DNA of 64,000 bases from Oscillospiraceae bacterium (lineage in GTDB: Bacteria; Bacillota; Clostridia; Oscillospirales; CAG-272), in NCBI GenBank assembly GCA_015065385.1, contig SVQK01000056.1:124001-188000 (forward strand), given 5' to 3'. This document shows positions 55,292 to 64,000 of the stretch, one piece after another. The translations under genes were made by a program, and so were the position numbers. Position 1 is the stretch's first letter. The number at the start of each line of letters is the position of its first letter. The notes beneath the pieces are model-generated. The model was given only the letters and a program-made list of their open reading frames with translations, did no database searches and was not told where the DNA came from.

Positions 55292-58026
55292 TGTATCAGA
55301 TTTACGCGGATAACACTCTTATCTATGACGATACGAGTTCCGATCCGTATATCAAAGTTGCGTCCCCGTCTTTGACGATGGAGGAAAGCGCGGCGGGATC
55401 TCTCAGGATGACGCTTCCTCCGGGAAACGCCGGATATGAAGCGATTGTCCGGATGGCGACGGAGATCGTCGTCAAAAAGGATGGAGATGAGATCTGGTCT
55501 GGACGGGCGCTTCAGGAAACCAAGGATTTCTGGAATCAAAGGCAGCTCGTCTGCGAAGGCGCGCTTGCCTATCTCAACGACACGACGCAGCCGCCGCACG
55601 CTTACAGCTATTCCGGCGGAACGGCAGTCCGTCAATATTTGTCCGCGCTTCTGACCGTTCACAATGCGAATGTTCCGGCTTCGAAGCAGTTTACACTCGG
55701 CGCGGTCACGGTGACCGGGGATATTTCCGTCACGACGAACTACGAGAAGACGATGGAGTGCGTCAACAAGCTGATTCAGGAGTTCGGCGGGAACATGCGG
55801 GTGCGGAAGGAAAACGGCGTCCGCTATCTGGACTATCTGAACACGGAAGCCCGCACCACAACGCAGGCGATCGAGTTCGGAAAGAATCTGATCGATTTCA
55901 CGAAGTCGTCCGATTCATCAGACTATGCGACGGTTGTCATTCCTCTCGGAGCGAAGCAGGACGAAGAGATCGAAGGAGTCGACAACTATCTAACCGTCAA
56001 GAGCGTGAACGGCGGGTCGATTTACGTGCAGGCATCGCAAGAAGTGATCAGTCAGTACGGATGGATCGAGACGGTCGTTCATTGGGATGACGAGACCAGC
56101 GCGTCCGCTCTTCTCGCAAAGGGGCAGCAGTATCTGTCGGACATTCAGTTCGACACGATGGTGCTCACCCTTTCCGCTCTGGATCTTCATTATCTGAACG
56201 CGGAGATCGAAGACGTTCGGGTCGGAGACAGGATCCACGTTATCTCAACGCTTCACGGTATCGACCGGTTCTTTCCGGTGAAAAAGCTGACGATCCCTCT
56301 GGATCAGCCGCAGAATACCGTATTCCAGCTTGGGGACGACGTGAAAGTCAGTCTTACGTCCGTGGCGGGGAAGATCAATACCGAGGTCAAGAAGATGATC
56401 GACGAAGCGGTGGACGAGGACGCGATCCTCAGAGAGGCTCGTGATAACGCCGCCGCGATCATGAATCTGAAGACGAACGGGTTCATCACGATCACGACGG
56501 ACGATTACGGAACCAATGAACTGTACATCTCCGAAGTGCGTCCGATCAAGAACGATCAGGGACAGTTTGTGGCGCAGCGTTTCTGGCGGTTCAATATGAA
56601 CGGCCTCGGATACACGGAGGACTACGGCGTAAGCTGGAAAGCCGCGATGTTGATGGACGGATCCATTCTCGGGGAACGGATCGCAGCCGGTTCGATCCAC
56701 GGGAGCAAGATCACGGCCGGAACGCTGGCGTTAACGACTGCCGCCGGACAGGAAGCTCTGACGATCGGTCTGACGTCTCGCGGCATGGCGACCGACAGTT
56801 TTGAAATCGGCGACATCGATCCGAACGACGGCTCCAATGTCAGCTCTACAACTTACGCGAGAAGCAAGTATAAGATCTATCTGAGATCCGGGACTGTTGT
56901 AAAGCTCACAAACGACTCCTACCTTTTTGATCCGATCGAGTATTCCGACAATACGGATGCCGAAAGCGGTTTTGTCCGGGCGTATGGTACGCCTGTGGAC
57001 AGGACGTTTACGGTTCCGTCTACGAACTATTATCGGTTCATTGCGCGCAAGACTTCCGGGGCGACGATCAGCAGCAGCGATCTGACGACTATTGCCGGAG
57101 CGTTTGAAATCGGCGGGACTACTGCGACGATTACGGCTGAAAATCTGCAGATTCTCGGAATGGTGACGTTTACCGATCTTTCGACTTCCGGATCCACGAC
57201 TATCAACGGAGCGAACATCCAGACCGGTACAGTCACGGCGAATAAGCTCAACGTCCGCGGTCTGACTGTAACGAGAGATTCCGACGGGGCAGTTTCATTT
57301 GCCATCGATGCGAATGGGAATGTAACGATCAACGGCAGCGTCACAATGGGAGCGGGATCGTCTATATCGTGGAGTCAGGTAACAGATGTTCCGAGCACAG
57401 TCACCTATGCTTATGACCATGCTGACGCGGCGTATGATTATGCCGGTGACGCATATCTTCTCGCAGGAAATGCGGGTACCGCTGCAAATGCCGCAAAGAC
57501 AATCGCAGCTCAGATTGCGGAGGGTACATATACCGGCACGACGATTGACGGCGTGACTTACACGGGTACGTTTATCAACGGTACGTCGATATTCTCTCCC
57601 ACGATCTATGCGAATGAATTCGTCACGAAACCTCCTACATCTTCCTCCGGGACAAACAATACAGGCGGATTCTTATTGCAGGGGTATTATGGCGGAGTAC
57701 TCAGGGATGTTTTCAGAATCTCATTCAACGGAGGAAATACCGTTCCGACGACTTATATGGATGCTTGGGGCGAGCTCGACCTGCCATCCAGCGTCCGCAT
57801 AAGTGACGGTTCAAGTTATGGTGGGTATCTCATGGGCGGAACATCCGCGTCTCTGAGTTCCTATGCAACTCTGCAAGGATATTTCAAGGTAGACGGCGTT
57901 CTCAATACAGGAGGTGGAGGAAACAATAACGGATACTTGGTGGTACGCAACGGAACCGCTGCGCCTTCCGAATATTTCTCTTCGACACCTCCGCTTGGGA
58001 CCGTATATTTCCAATGGGAATACTAA
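55291..58026 (+). CDS. Tail tip/fibre protein with prophage-tail-endopeptidase-like N-terminus (911 aa)
   Basis: Residues 1-360 (YQIYADNTLIYDDTSSDPYI, EIVVKKDGDEIWSGRAL, RQLVCEGALAYLNDTTQPPH) form a Tal/gp27-like tail tip module. Residues 480-700 have collagen- and triple-helix-like repeats (ENLQILGMVTFTDLSTSG, INGANIQTGTVTANKLNV RG). The C-terminus (from about 740) is Gly/Tyr-rich. It likely forms the trimeric tip that contacts the cell. It overlaps the Dit-like gene by one base. Confidence 0.8.
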   Translation: MYQIYADNTLIYDDTSSDPYIKVASPSLTMEESAAGSLRMTLPPGNAGYEAIVRMATEIVVKKDGDEIWSGRALQETKDFWNQRQLVCEGALAYLNDTTQPPHAYSYSGGTAVRQYLSALLTVHNANVPASKQFTLGAVTVTGDISVTTNYEKTMECVNKLIQEFGGNMRVRKENGVRYLDYLNTEARTTTQAIEFGKNLIDFTKSSDSSDYATVVIPLGAKQDEEIEGVDNYLTVKSVNGGSIYVQASQEVISQYGWIETVVHWDDETSASALLAKGQQYLSDIQFDTMVLTLSALDLHYLNAEIEDVRVGDRIHVISTLHGIDRFFPVKKLTIPLDQPQNTVFQLGDDVKVSLTSVAGKINTEVKKMIDEAVDEDAILREARDNAAAIMNLKTNGFITITTDDYGTNELYISEVRPIKNDQGQFVAQRFWRFNMNGLGYTEDYGVSWKAAMLMDGSILGERIAAGSIHGSKITAGTLALTTAAGQEALTIGLTSRGMATDSFEIGDIDPNDGSNVSSTTYARSKYKIYLRSGTVVKLTNDSYLFDPIEYSDNTDAESGFVRAYGTPVDRTFTVPSTNYYRFIARKTSGATISSSDLTTIAGAFEIGGTTATITAENLQILGMVTFTDLSTSGSTTINGANIQTGTVTANKLNVRGLTVTRDSDGAVSFAIDANGNVTINGSVTMGAGSSISWSQVTDVPSTVTYAYDHADAAYDYAGDAYLLAGNAGTAANAAKTIAAQIAEGTYTGTTIDGVTYTGTFINGTSIFSPTIYANEFVTKPPTSSSGTNNTGGFLLQGYYGGVLRDVFRISFNGGNTVPTTYMDAWGELDLPSSVRISDGSSYGGYLMGGTSASLSSYATLQGYFKVDGVLNTGGGGNNNGYLVVRNGTAAPSEYFSSTPPLGTVYFQWEY

Positions 58027-58036
58027 GGGTGAGTAA

Positions 58037-60460
58037 ATGGCATATACAGCTACTTTATGCGATACCGTAACCATCAGCACAAGCGGCGATACTATATGCG
58101 GCTCACAGGCTGGAACTACATCGTATTCCGGTGACGGGAAGACATACTATATCGCGGCGACATTCAATGCGGTCGGATCCGCCGAACTGAGATTCTTCGG
58201 TACAACTGTGAGCGGAACGGCTTATGTGAGCGCCTATGCTTCAAACCCAAGCGCGACATTCAATGATTCGACCGGATGGCCGAGCCCGTATATTGTAAAC
58301 GGAACTACGACCGCAATCAGCACAAGCGAAAGAGCACTTGCCGTAACGGTAAATATAACAACATCAGGAACAACCGTTTATTTTTATTTCAGAAATGTAC
58401 AGCCAAATGTTGCTGTTCTATTTCCGATCATTCGCTTTACAGAGAGCAGTACGCCGCTGTGGAGTGACGAATACACCAATCTCGGTTATGTCACGTCAAA
58501 CCACACGGAAACGCTGAATTCCACAGACCCATATAAAATCTACTGTTATCGTGCCCGATTCAATACTGGCGGCACGCTTCGGTTCGAACAGCCAAGCGGC
58601 GGGCCATCCACCTATTTGTTCGTAACCGAAACATACAGCAGCGCGATATACGATCACACGACCGGATTGATTTCTTCGTCCGATTGTCTGGATTGGGCGT
58701 GGGGGCCGAATAATATCGACATTTCGATAGGAAACGGAACAACCCTCTATTTCTGGATCAGGCATTATAACGGCAGCGCAACTTCCGGACTGACTTTCAA
58801 TCTTCTTCCTCCGGGAAGCGTATGGGCCACGCACGGATTTGACAGCTCAACGCAAATCACAACTTCAGGAACGTCGTGGAGCGGAAGCGCGGGGGATATA
58901 CTTGCAAAACAGGTAGAATATATACCGCTTACGTTCAGTACGGCTGGGAGTTATACGTTCTCCTTTTCTGGCAGCGATGGACTCTACGGATATTTGACGT
59001 CAAGCACGGCAATTGACAGCAACGGTAATCCGACAAGCGTACTTGCCTCCGATACAAGCGGTTCTTCAAGCGTATCGTTTACTTATACGGTTTCGACCGG
59101 AACGACATATTATCTGATGTTCCGCACCGGAAACGGATCAGAAAACAGCTATTCGTTCTCCATATCTGTTGCATATAACGGCGGAAGCGGAGGACAATGG
59201 CTTCTGGATCCGTCAGATCTCGGAACACAGTCATCGCAATATTACACTTATCACAGCTATTCTCAATACACGCTTTATAAACGTGTAGTTCGTTTCAGTA
59301 CGTCTGGAACGGTTACATTTTATTCTGCAGCGAGCAGCAGCGGCACAGTAGTTGACCCGAAGGGCTGGATCACTACGCATGTATCCGGGAATGATTGTGA
59401 TGATGTAAACGGAACGCCTCCGTCTACCGCGACGATTCTTGCTTCCAACGATGACGGGGCTGGCAATCGTCAGTTTACAATGACGGCAACCGTATCGGCA
59501 AACACACAGTATGATTTCTGGTTCCGTCTTTGTAATGCTTCCGATTCCGGCTATGGATGGATCTACATTGATCCTCCAAGCGGAGGGGGCAATCAATGGA
59601 GTTATTCCCAGTTAAGCTCCTTGACGAATCTTTCTGCCCAGACAACAAAAAACGTTACGCTCTCGTCTTGGACGGGTGGGTACTTCGCTGTTACATTCGC
59701 ATACGGCGGATCGGCGACGGTCAGCATTCCGAGCGGCGCGAACGCGGATTTGTTTGTGACTTCCGCCGACAACAGCTACGATCCGTCCGACGGGTGCCCG
59801 TACAGCGACAGCGGAGGCAGCAAAGCTACAAGCAGCTCGACGCATACGATCACCGTAACGACCAGCGGAACCTATTATGTGTGGGCAAAAGGAAGCACTT
59901 CGTCCACACAGGGAAATCTGACCGTCACCATCACGCCGCCGAGTCAGTCGCAGCTTTGGACATTGACGGCAACTGCGGATAAAAGCGTGTCCACGGCTGA
60001 TGTGTTCTTCTCTTTTCCGATTACAGCCGGGTACATGTATGTCACGAAAGTCACTTTCTCCCAAGCCGGGACTGTCCGCTTCTATACGACCGGTGGGAAT
60101 ATCCGTCTCGGATGGCTCACGGCCTATACCGGAAGCGCCGATATAGACCGCACGACCGGAATACCGAGCGGTACGATTCTTGCAAGCGACACAAGCTCCG
60201 ACGGGGATATTGATTTTTCATACAGCGTACAAGCTACATCGTACTACTTCTATATAAGGTCGAGCAGCTACAGCGATACGACCCAGCTTAACATATACTT
60301 CTCCCCGCAGCAGTCCTCTTCGTACAGGGTTGTAAAGATCTACACCTCAAGCGGGTGGAAGAACGCGATAGTATGGGTTTATACATCAAGCGGCTGGAAA
60401 ATAGTTACGATTCCGTGGATCTACACCTCCAGCGGATGGAAAAAGACTGTCACGCCATAA
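58037..60460 (+). CDS. Large repetitive surface-binding tail protein (807 aa)
   Basis: GGGTGAGTAA precedes ATG 58037. It contains about six to seven beta-sandwich units of 100-120 aa resembling bacterial pre-peptidase C-terminal domains (each with a STSGTV-FY or TSGTYYVWAKG segment and a G-x-L-x-SDTSS). It ends with three repeats of YTSSGWK (residues about 770-800), a motif often used in phage fibre tips. It is likely a receptor or glycan-binding tail protein. Confidence 0.7.
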   Translation: MAYTATLCDTVTISTSGDTICGSQAGTTSYSGDGKTYYIAATFNAVGSAELRFFGTTVSGTAYVSAYASNPSATFNDSTGWPSPYIVNGTTTAISTSERALAVTVNITTSGTTVYFYFRNVQPNVAVLFPIIRFTESSTPLWSDEYTNLGYVTSNHTETLNSTDPYKIYCYRARFNTGGTLRFEQPSGGPSTYLFVTETYSSAIYDHTTGLISSSDCLDWAWGPNNIDISIGNGTTLYFWIRHYNGSATSGLTFNLLPPGSVWATHGFDSSTQITTSGTSWSGSAGDILAKQVEYIPLTFSTAGSYTFSFSGSDGLYGYLTSSTAIDSNGNPTSVLASDTSGSSSVSFTYTVSTGTTYYLMFRTGNGSENSYSFSISVAYNGGSGGQWLLDPSDLGTQSSQYYTYHSYSQYTLYKRVVRFSTSGTVTFYSAASSSGTVVDPKGWITTHVSGNDCDDVNGTPPSTATILASNDDGAGNRQFTMTATVSANTQYDFWFRLCNASDSGYGWIYIDPPSGGGNQWSYSQLSSLTNLSAQTTKNVTLSSWTGGYFAVTFAYGGSATVSIPSGANADLFVTSADNSYDPSDGCPYSDSGGSKATSSSTHTITVTTSGTYYVWAKGSTSSTQGNLTVTITPPSQSQLWTLTATADKSVSTADVFFSFPITAGYMYVTKVTFSQAGTVRFYTTGGNIRLGWLTAYTGSADIDRTTGIPSGTILASDTSSDGDIDFSYSVQATSYYFYIRSSSYSDTTQLNIYFSPQQSSSYRVVKIYTSSGWKNAIVWVYTSSGWKIVTIPWIYTSSGWKKTVTP

Positions 60461-60500
60461 AGACTTCAATAAATATTTCATAAAATCAAAAGGAGAAACT

Positions 60501-60827
60501 ATGACTTACGGAGCGCTAAACAATGCCGTGCCTGTGCTGAATAAGCTTGTCTTGCAGAATCTGAGGCTCAGGCAGGCGTATCAGCTGACAAAAATAGCGA
60601 AGCGGGTCAATGACGAGCTCGCTTTTTTTAACGCAAAGTATCAGGAGATCATGAACGGCGACTTCCCTGACGACGAGAAAATCAAAATGATGAACGAGCT
60701 TCTGAATTTTGAGGTCGAATGGGATGTTGAACCGCTTGTTTTCTCAGTTAACGACGATCTCATTCTGTCTGCTTCCGATCTTGAAATGGGCCGGGGGCTG
60801 GTTGAGATAAGGGAAGAACCAACCTAA
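60501..60827 (+). CDS. DUF1617-like small phage protein (108 aa)
   Basis: ATG 60501 has AAAGGAG. LNNAVPVLNKLVLQNLRLRQ AYQLTKIAKRVNDEL and KIKMMNELLNFEVEWDVEPL are typical of the DUF1617 family encoded after tail fibres in siphophages. Function unknown. Confidence 0.65.
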   Translation: MTYGALNNAVPVLNKLVLQNLRLRQAYQLTKIAKRVNDELAFFNAKYQEIMNGDFPDDEKIKMMNELLNFEVEWDVEPLVFSVNDDLILSASDLEMGRGLVEIREEPT

Positions 60828-60850
60828 CACAACAAGGAGGATTTTGAGCT

Positions 60851-61684
60851 ATGGGAAAATTCAACACTTACCCGGCGGCGGACAGGCTTGCCAAAACCGA
60901 CATTCTTCTGAAAGACACGTCGGGTTCTACGGATACCAGAAAGATCACGGGCGAGCTGCTTGCGAGCGATCTTCTCGGTATGATCTCCGCGGACATGCAC
61001 AGAAACGTATATCGCGGCAAGAATCTCGGCACGTCTCTCACGGCGTCGCAGAAGACGGCGATTTCCAGTGGCACGTTCGACGATATTTTCATCGGCGACT
61101 ACTGGACGATCGGCGGGAAAAGCTACGCGGTCGCGGATATGGACTACTGGTATAATCACGGGGATACCGTATTCACGAAGCATCATCTCGTTCTGATCCC
61201 GACCACCAACATGTACAACGCGAAGATGAACGAGACGAACATCACGACCGGCGCCTATATCGGCTCGGCGATGTACACCGGCGAATACACGAGCGACGAG
61301 GAAGTAAAGGGACTTACCCCCGCCAGAACAGAAATCGCGACGGCTTTCGGGGAGAATCTCCTTACCCACAGAGAGTATCTTGAAAACGCGGTTACGGACG
61401 GCATCGCTACAGCCGGAGCATGGGTCGATTTTACGGTCGATCTGATGTCCGAGACGATGGTCTACGGTCACAGAATCAGATCCACCGGAACAGTTGCCTG
61501 CAACTCCAAGTCCCAGCTCGCACTCTTCAGACTCAAGCCGAACTTCCTCGGAAGAAGCTCTGTATGGCTGTGCGATGTCGTTTCTGCGACCAACTTCGCC
61601 CGTGTCGACAGCTATGGCGCGGCGAGCGGCAACAACGCGTCGAACAGCCTTGGGGTTCGTCCGGTCTTCGCTGTTGGAGTGTAA
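60851..61684 (+). CDS. DGR target protein 2 (proximal), variable tail/receptor-binding protein (277 aa)
   Basis: AAGGAGGATTTTGAGCT precedes ATG 60851. The N-terminal part (NTYPAADRLAKTDILLKDT) resembles virion-attachment segments. The middle (IFIGDYWTIGGKSYAVADMD YW, HHLVLIPTTNMYNAKMN, EYLENAVTDG) and the C-terminus ending LGVRPVFAVGV form the CLec-type fold used by DGR targets. Variable region 2 covers the last 28 codons or so. It lies in the tail-fibre operon next to the reverse transcriptase, so it most likely changes host receptor specificity. Confidence 0.88.
   Translation: MGKFNTYPAADRLAKTDILLKDTSGSTDTRKITGELLASDLLGMISADMHRNVYRGKNLGTSLTASQKTAISSGTFDDIFIGDYWTIGGKSYAVADMDYWYNHGDTVFTKHHLVLIPTTNMYNAKMNETNITTGAYIGSAMYTGEYTSDEEVKGLTPARTEIATAFGENLLTHREYLENAVTDGIATAGAWVDFTVDLMSETMVYGHRIRSTGTVACNSKSQLALFRLKPNFLGRSSVWLCDVVSATNFARVDSYGAASGNNASNSLGVRPVFAVGV
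61580..61663 (+). repeat. DGR variable region 2 (VR2)
   Basis: It matches the template from GTTTCTGCGACC to GGGGTTCGTCC. I count about 13 changes at template adenines (AAT to CGT, TAT, CTT; AAC to GAC, AGC, GGC) and one T-to-G change (in AAT to GCG). Confidence 0.95.
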
Positions 61685-61720
61685 ACCCCGAGACCCCTCG
61701 TGGGTCGAGGCGCTTTTTGA
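61685..61720 (+). other. Hairpin/cruciform downstream of VR2, also terminator-like
   Basis: The GACCC-CTCGT-GGGTC stem is identical to that after VR1, here followed by GCGCTTTTT, so it may also terminate transcription. It starts about 22 nt after VR2, compared with about 32 nt after VR1. Confidence 0.75.
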
Positions 61721-61762
61721 AAAATCCGTAAACAACTACTCAGAAGGGAGATTTACTGAATC

Positions 61763-62080
61763 ATGAATGAAGAGCTTTATACCCTGACTCTCGCGGACGG
61801 CACGGTAATCGAAAACGTCGCCAGAAACGGCGATAACTATATCGTGACCGGGGCCGTCGATACGTCGGTCTTTGAAGACAACTGCGTGCCTCTTACGATT
61901 TCCGACGGAGAAAATGAGGAAATCCATGAGAATGCGGTCTTCGTGCAGGCACAGGCGCACGGAAATGAAACGTGGCTTGTGTTCCGCGATCTCGGAGCGG
62001 CCGAGCTTCGCGAAATGAGGCTGAGAGCTGACGTGGATTATGTCGCTATGATGGCGGATATCGAACTGGAGGTGGAATAA
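61763..62080 (+). CDS. Hypothetical protein of the DGR/tail operon (105 aa)
   Basis: MNEELYTLTLADGTVIENVA RN then FEDNCVPLTISDGENEEIHE NA and FRDLGAAELREMRL suggest a small beta domain, acidic and soluble. GAAGGGAG precedes ATG 61763. It overlaps the XkdX-like gene. The function is unknown; similar small genes lie between fibres and XkdX in other phages. Confidence 0.6.
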   Translation: MNEELYTLTLADGTVIENVARNGDNYIVTGAVDTSVFEDNCVPLTISDGENEEIHENAVFVQAQAHGNETWLVFRDLGAAELREMRLRADVDYVAMMADIELEVE

Positions 62081-62223
62081 TGGAACATTCTGCAAAATTC
62101 GAGAAGGTAAAGGCTTACTATAAGTCTGGCCTCTGGAACATCACCAAGGTGAGAAACGCCGTCGTGAAGGGATGGATCACCGAAGCTGAGTTCGAGGAAA
62201 TCACAGGAATTACCTACGAATGA
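62080..62223 (+). CDS. XkdX family protein (47 aa)
   Basis: FEKVKAYYKSGLWNITKVRN AVVKGWITEAEFEEITG is the XkdX signature (W, then GWIT-EEF-ITG). GGAGGTGG precedes ATG 62080, which overlaps the previous TAA. It is a common tiny protein after tail genes of Firmicutes prophages with an unknown role. Confidence 0.85.
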   Translation: MEHSAKFEKVKAYYKSGLWNITKVRNAVVKGWITEAEFEEITGITYE

Positions 62224-62729
62224 GCGTAATCGTTCCGAAAAGGAAGCTCTCCCGGTACGAAGCGCTGATCTACGCCGAAACGCTGCAAAAAGAGCTGACT
62301 GATTTAATGCTCAGAGATTTCGGGATAAAAGATATGAACCGTATGCTGAGGAATCAGGCGTTTGCAGCGTCCGGCTGTGATATTCGGTCTGAGGAAGAAT
62401 ACAGGCTGGCCTGTCGGAAAACAGCGTGGCTGTTCAGTGAGATCAAGAAAAGGATCAATTATCTGACCTCTCTGCTCACAGCCAATCTCAGAGCGGCGCA
62501 TTCGAGATTTCCGATGACTCTGCATGAATACGAGATCCGGAGGGACTGCCTGAACGGAGCGATCGTCAACTGTGAGCAGATCAAACAGGAACTGCAAAGA
62601 TCCGTTGAAATGTTCGCAGTTGACTTAAACGTATACGAACGCTCTATAAAAGCGATCAACACAGAAATTGAGTTGATAAAGTCTTGGCGATCCCGCGATA
62701 ATAAGATCCGAGTAAAGATCAAGGGGTAG
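62220..62729 (+). CDS. avd: Avd-like DGR accessory protein candidate (169 aa)
   Basis: It overlaps the XkdX stop (ATGA) and lies between VR2 and the template repeat, the normal place of avd. The whole protein is helical and basic (KRKLSRYEALIYAETLQKEL, LFSEIKKRINYLTSLLTANL, YERSIKAINTEIELIKSW). This agrees with the helical-bundle Avd that binds the reverse transcriptase and template RNA, although it is longer than the Bordetella phage Avd (about 128 aa) and I cannot confirm homology by sequence alone. Confidence 0.55.
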   Translation: MSVIVPKRKLSRYEALIYAETLQKELTDLMLRDFGIKDMNRMLRNQAFAASGCDIRSEEEYRLACRKTAWLFSEIKKRINYLTSLLTANLRAAHSRFPMTLHEYEIRRDCLNGAIVNCEQIKQELQRSVEMFAVDLNVYERSIKAINTEIELIKSWRSRDNKIRVKIKG

Positions 62730-62740
62730 TGTCTATTTGC

Positions 62741-62823
62741 GTTTCTGCGACCAACTTCGCCAATGTCAACAACAATGGCAATGCGAACAACAACAACGCG
62801 TCGAACAGCAATGGGGTTCGTCC
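62741..62823 (+). repeat. DGR template repeat (TR)
   Basis: About 83 nt, rich in AAC and AAT codons (ten AAC/AAT codons within about 20), which maximises adenine targets. It is not in a coding frame. It begins GTTTCTGCGACC and ends GGGGTTCGTCCA. It pairs with VR2 (61580) and VR1 (12672). Confidence 0.93.
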
Positions 62824-62929
62824 AGATTCTCTGCCAACAACAGGGAAGGAGACATTATCAATTCCCGGAAGGGATGAAAAACAAAGCCGGACGTAATTTA
62901 CTACGGTAAGTATTACTATAACGGTTAAT
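62824..62929 (+). ncRNA. DGR RNA region between TR and reverse transcriptase
   Basis: The non-coding stretch after the template is needed in other DGRs for cDNA priming and for RT-Avd binding. Here it is about 106 nt, includes AAGGAG at 62849 too far to serve the RT start, and has no long hairpin. The role is inferred from position. Confidence 0.5.
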
Positions 62930-64000
62930 ATGGCAACAAAATACGAAGACCTTATTTGCGACGCCAATGTTCTTTATAAGGCCTACAAGGCCTCGGTCAA
63001 GGGCAGTAAGTGGAAAGAATCCACTCAGAAGTTCATGCTCAATTTTCTGAGCTATATTTTCGAGCTTCTTGACAAGCTCGTGACGCGGACATATGAAAAC
63101 GGTCCGACCGATGAGTTTGAACTGCATGAACGAGGCCGGATCAGGCCTATCACAAGTCTGTGCGTATCGGACAGAATTATCCGTCACGTTCTCTGCGACG
63201 AGGTGTTTCTGCCGGAAGTGCGGAAGAAGATCATCTACGACAACGGAGCATCCATCAACGGGCGCGGATTGGCTCATTCCAGAAAGAGATTTGAAGTACA
63301 TCTGCGCAGGTACTTCAAAGAATATGGAAACAATGGATACATCCTGTTCGGTGACTTCTCCAAATTCTATGATAATATCGTACATGAGATCGCAAAACGC
63401 GAATTGCTCAAACTGGTTGACGACGATGAATTTGTAGAGTGGCTGCTGACTTTGATATTTAACGGTTTCAGAGTTGACGTCTCTTTCATGACAGATGATG
63501 AATATTCGAAGTGCATGACTTCGTGTTTCAACAAGCTGGATTACCGAGAAATTCCAAAGAGCGAACTGACCGGCGAGAAATACATGGAGAAATCGGTCAA
63601 CATAGGAGATCAGCTGTCACAGATTATCGGAGTTTATTACCCATATAGGATCGACAACTATGTCAAATACGTCCGAAGTCAAAAGTATTACGGGAGATAC
63701 ATGGATGACTTCTATATCATGAATCCGTCAAAAGAAGCGCTTGCAGATATTATGGACCACATCAAAATCATTGCGAGTGAGCTGGGAATACATATCAACG
63801 ATAAGAAAACAAGAATCGTAAAGATCAAAGGGCCCTACCGTTACCTCCAATTTCGTTATGAATTGCTCGATAACGGAAAGATTGTTGTAAAAATCAATCA
63901 GAAGCGCGTGACGTGTATGAGGCAAAAGCTGAAAAAGCTGGCTGCGAAACTTGCTCGCGGTGAAAGAAAATATGAAAATATTGAAGGCATGTTCAGAGGA
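62930..64000 (+). CDS. DGR reverse transcriptase (3' partial, 357 aa visible)
   Basis: The frame runs off the window. Motifs: NGASINGRGLAHSRKRFE (near 108), FGDFSKFYDNI (near 139), IGDQLSQIIGVYY (near 226), YGRYMDDFYI (near 255, catalytic YMDD) and LGIHINDKKT (near 284). The IGxxxSQ form of motif 4, where group II intron and retron enzymes have QGxxxSP, is a known mark of DGR enzymes. It copies the TR RNA with adenine mutagenesis and feeds both VRs. ATG 62930 has no strong ribosome site. Confidence 0.93.
   Translation, partial: MATKYEDLICDANVLYKAYKASVKGSKWKESTQKFMLNFLSYIFELLDKLVTRTYENGPTDEFELHERGRIRPITSLCVSDRIIRHVLCDEVFLPEVRKKIIYDNGASINGRGLAHSRKRFEVHLRRYFKEYGNNGYILFGDFSKFYDNIVHEIAKRELLKLVDDDEFVEWLLTLIFNGFRVDVSFMTDDEYSKCMTSCFNKLDYREIPKSELTGEKYMEKSVNIGDQLSQIIGVYYPYRIDNYVKYVRSQKYYGRYMDDFYIMNPSKEALADIMDHIKIIASELGIHINDKKTRIVKIKGPYRYLQFRYELLDNGKIVVKINQKRVTCMRQKLKKLAAKLARGERKYENIEGMFRG

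Overview
The window is a stretch of a large tailed-phage (siphovirus-type) genome or prophage, probably from a gut Clostridia/Oscillospiraceae host. Nearly all genes are on the plus strand and packed with frequent ATGA overlaps. AAGGAG-type ribosome sites are strong, and minus-strand promoters are TTGACA-like with extended TGGTATAAT -10 boxes. Neither end is a genome end: the replication gene at the left and the reverse transcriptase at the right are both cut. No integrase, repressor, holin or lysin was recognised inside the window.

Layout. 0-4 kb: a multi-domain replication protein (D5-helicase-tail-like segment, primase-like AEP domain, 3'-5' exonuclease, family B polymerase) and an SSB-like protein. 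4-7 kb: an AT-richer hypothetical pair. 7-24 kb: many small early genes, including an SPFH/prohibitin protein, an SF2 helicase, a diversity-generating retroelement (DGR) target, a lipoprotein, a MazG-like enzyme, two Api92/YubB-like paralogs, a sigma-region-4/alpha-CTD fusion, a DUF4160-DUF2442 pair and many one-helix membrane proteins. 24-27 kb: a gene-poor regulatory zone with duplicated modules and tiny minus-strand peptides under host-type promoters. 27-31 kb: two nucleases and a 939-aa protein carrying the RNA-polymerase active-site motif DFDGD. 31-35.7 kb: a probable packaging-site region, an HNH protein, a connector-like protein and two minus-strand cargo genes (zinc-ribbon membrane protein, SLH-domain secreted protein). 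35.8-60.8 kb: terminase, phosphoesterase, portal with a long coiled-coil tail, protease-capsid fusion, head-tail proteins, two tail-tube paralogs, chaperones, tape measure and tail tip/fibre proteins. 60.8-64 kb: the DGR cassette: variable tail protein, Avd-like helical protein, template repeat and reverse transcriptase.

Two systems stand out. First, the DGR has one template repeat and two targets, one adjacent and one about 50 kb away. Both differ from the template almost only at template adenines, and both are followed by the same hairpin. Second, the phage appears to carry its own transcription control: an RNAP-like DFDGD protein, a sigma4-alphaCTD fusion, eight copies of a bipartite 27-bp element with exactly fixed spacing (CGCGAAAAA ... 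TTAATGGA), most of them upstream of small membrane-protein genes, and a strongly strand-biased TTGATATTT motif repeated about 25 times in the first 28 kb and almost absent from the structural half.
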